Of a stretch of 64,000 nucleotides of DNA, positions 63,290-64,000 are shown in pieces; the first letter of the stretch is position 1, and each line of letters starts with the position of its first letter. Below the pieces are notes generated by a model. It did no database searches. It was given only the letters and a program-made list of their open reading frames with translations, and was not told the origin of the DNA. The stretch is taken from the NCBI RefSeq assembly GCF_008124875.1, contig NZ_VNIA01000002.1, forward strand, positions 124,001-188,000. Reading direction: 5' to 3'. Position numbers and translations under genes: made by a program. The DNA is from Tenacibaculum adriaticum (GTDB lineage Bacteria > Bacteroidota > Bacteroidia > Flavobacteriales > Flavobacteriaceae).

Positions 63290-63748
63290 TTATTTAAAAT
63301 CCTTTTTTATACGAGCTAAGTCACGTTTGGTGTCACGATCTTTTATTGTTTCTCTTTTATCATGAATTTTTTTACCAGTAGCTAATGCTATTTCTAATTT
63401 TGCAAATCCATTTTCGTTAATAAACAAACGTAAAGGAATTATTGTATTTCCTTTAGCTTCAACTTCACGTTCTAATTTTTTTAGTTCACGTTTGTTAAGA
63501 AGTAAACGGCGCTCACTTTTTGGTTTGTGATTGTAATGATTGCCAAAAGCATATTCTTCAATATACATATTCACAACAAAGAGTTCTCCTCGGTCGTTAA
63601 ACTCACAAAAACTCTCTGTAATACGTGCTTTACTTTGACGAATTGATTTGATTTCGGTGCCTGTAAGCTGAATACCTGCTGTGTATTTTTCTATAATCTC
63701 GTATTCAAAACGAGCTTTTTTATTTTGGATATTAATGTTTTTCTGCAT
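63290..63748 (-). CDS. smpB: tmRNA-binding protein SmpB
   Basis: 152 aa. Small basic protein that carries tmRNA to stalled ribosomes. Signs: NIQNKKARFEYEIIEKYTAGIQLTGTEIKSIRQSKA, the Ala-rich middle and the C-terminal KKIHDKRETIKDRDTKRDLARIKKDFK basic tail. First gene of the smpB-ubiA-like-maf operon, with a -7 box upstream. Confidence 0.97.
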   Translation of the reverse strand: MQKNINIQNKKARFEYEIIEKYTAGIQLTGTEIKSIRQSKARITESFCEFNDRGELFVVNMYIEEYAFGNHYNHKPKSERRLLLNKRELKKLEREVEAKGNTIIPLRLFINENGFAKLEIALATGKKIHDKRETIKDRDTKRDLARIKKDFK

Positions 63749-63773
63749 AAATCTTCACTAAAAAATCAGACTG

Positions 63774-63781
63774 CAAAGATA
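63774..63781 (-). promoter_or_regulatory. -7 promoter box of smpB
   Basis: TATCTTTG on the minus strand, exact TAnnTTTG, 26 bp upstream of the start. Confidence 0.55.
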
Positions 63782-63863
63782 CATTTTTTGGATTTGAAGT
63801 ATCAGTTTAAAGTTTAATAACTCTTGTAGTGTATTATTTTTATTTAATAAAACGAATTTTTCT

Positions 63864-63902
63864 AAAAAAAAAAAGAACATCAAGTATTTGATGTTCTTTT
63901 TA
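63864..63902 (-). terminator. Terminator of the gene at the right edge
   Basis: AAAAGAACATCAA / TTGATGTTCTTTT stem with a short loop and a run of 11 T on the minus strand. It follows the partial gene's stop at 63926. Confidence 0.88.
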
Positions 63903-63925
63903 TGATGAATGTAAGATTTATAACC

Positions 63926-64000
63926 TTAATCTATTTTTAACAACACGCATGTTGTTTTATTTTTAGTTACTGTTACTATATATAAATTTCCACTATTATT
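63926..64000 (-). CDS. C-terminal end of a gene cut by the right edge
   Basis: 24 codons before the stop read NNSGNLYIVTVTKNKTTCVL, ending LKID. The short GxLYIVTVT-K pattern with a basic/hydrophobic end recalls the last strands of type IX secretion sorting domains, but this is too short to be sure. The strong terminator right after the stop supports a real gene end. Confidence 0.5.
   Translation of the reverse strand, partial: NNSGNLYIVTVTKNKTTCVLLKID

Noticed and set aside
1..64000. CRISPR array, prophage or insertion sequence
   Set aside because: No regularly spaced repeats, no transposase, integrase-plus-phage genes or terminal repeats of IS size were seen apart from the single 107-bp inverted-repeat element.

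Overview
The window is chromosomal DNA from a member of the Bacteroidota, most likely a marine Flavobacteriaceae close to Tenacibaculum or Polaribacter. The genus is an inference. The grounds are a very AT-rich sequence, LpxC and FabZ fused in one protein, the type IX secretion regulator PorX and a PorV/PorQ-type barrel, Bacteroidota families (DUF4199, DUF5606, DUF4105, TupA-like ATP-grasp), an almost complete lack of Shine-Dalgarno sequences, and repeated matches to the Bacteroidota -7 promoter box TAnnTTTG just upstream of genes.

Layout. 1-42: start of a divergent secreted protein, cut by the window edge. 283-2739: lon. 2800-4805: a small accessory patch with a 107-bp inverted repeat, a short secreted protein and a CxxCH/papain-like lipoprotein. 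4.8-10.2 kb: sterol-desaturase family enzyme, membrane LytTR regulator, SDR enzyme, mazG, DUF5606, def, ruvX. 10.2-15.7 kb: dapD, then a five-gene glycosyltransferase/ATP-grasp cluster for surface polysaccharide. 15.7-22.2 kb: Sua5/YrdC, cca, MsbA-like ABC exporter, phosphohexomutase, polyprenyl-phosphate glycosyltransferase. 22.4-24.4 kb: an unlisted 54-aa bacteriocin-like peptide gene, DUF4199, the SRP RNA, xerD. 24.5-30.3 kb: two small barrels, aroQ, DUF4105, PorV/PorQ-like barrel, YheT-like hydrolase, pssA. 30.3-33.3 kb: lptB, AhpD-like protein, tatC, kpsF. 33.4-40.3 kb: recQ, VOC, DUF1801-like, short membrane-anchored protein, ald, tsaE, porX. 40.4-47.4 kb: HD phosphohydrolase and the lipid A block lpxD-lpxC/fabZ-lpxA-efp-lpxD2-sucD. 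47.5-50.4 kb: an M16 protease gene broken by one extra base. 50.5-56.2 kb: fabG, an XRE regulator with an operator-like palindrome array, purL. 56.3-64 kb: carboxypeptidase-regulatory-like protein, tRNA-Leu and tRNA-Lys, aroK, PRTase, S4 protein, FKBP lipoprotein, barrel, transketolase C-subunit, maf, a degenerate UbiA, smpB, and the 3' end of one more gene.

Much of the window serves the cell envelope: lipid A (lpxD, lpxC/fabZ, lpxA), Kdo supply (kpsF), LPS export (lptB), core or O-chain sugars (the glycosyltransferases), phosphatidylserine (pssA), MsbA-like flipping, Tat export and type IX secretion control. The rest is mostly housekeeping. No prophage, insertion sequence or CRISPR array was seen.

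The most interesting points are the hidden bacteriocin-like peptide at 22412-22576, the XRE regulator with its TTTACAATTGTAAA palindromes and unusual start region (51.6-52.5 kb), and the CxxCH/permuted-papain lipoprotein with its small secreted partner. Further points are the one-base frameshift in the M16 protease, a UbiA-family protein that has lost its first Asp-rich motif, and several gene starts that should be moved because a promoter box lies inside the longest reading frame.
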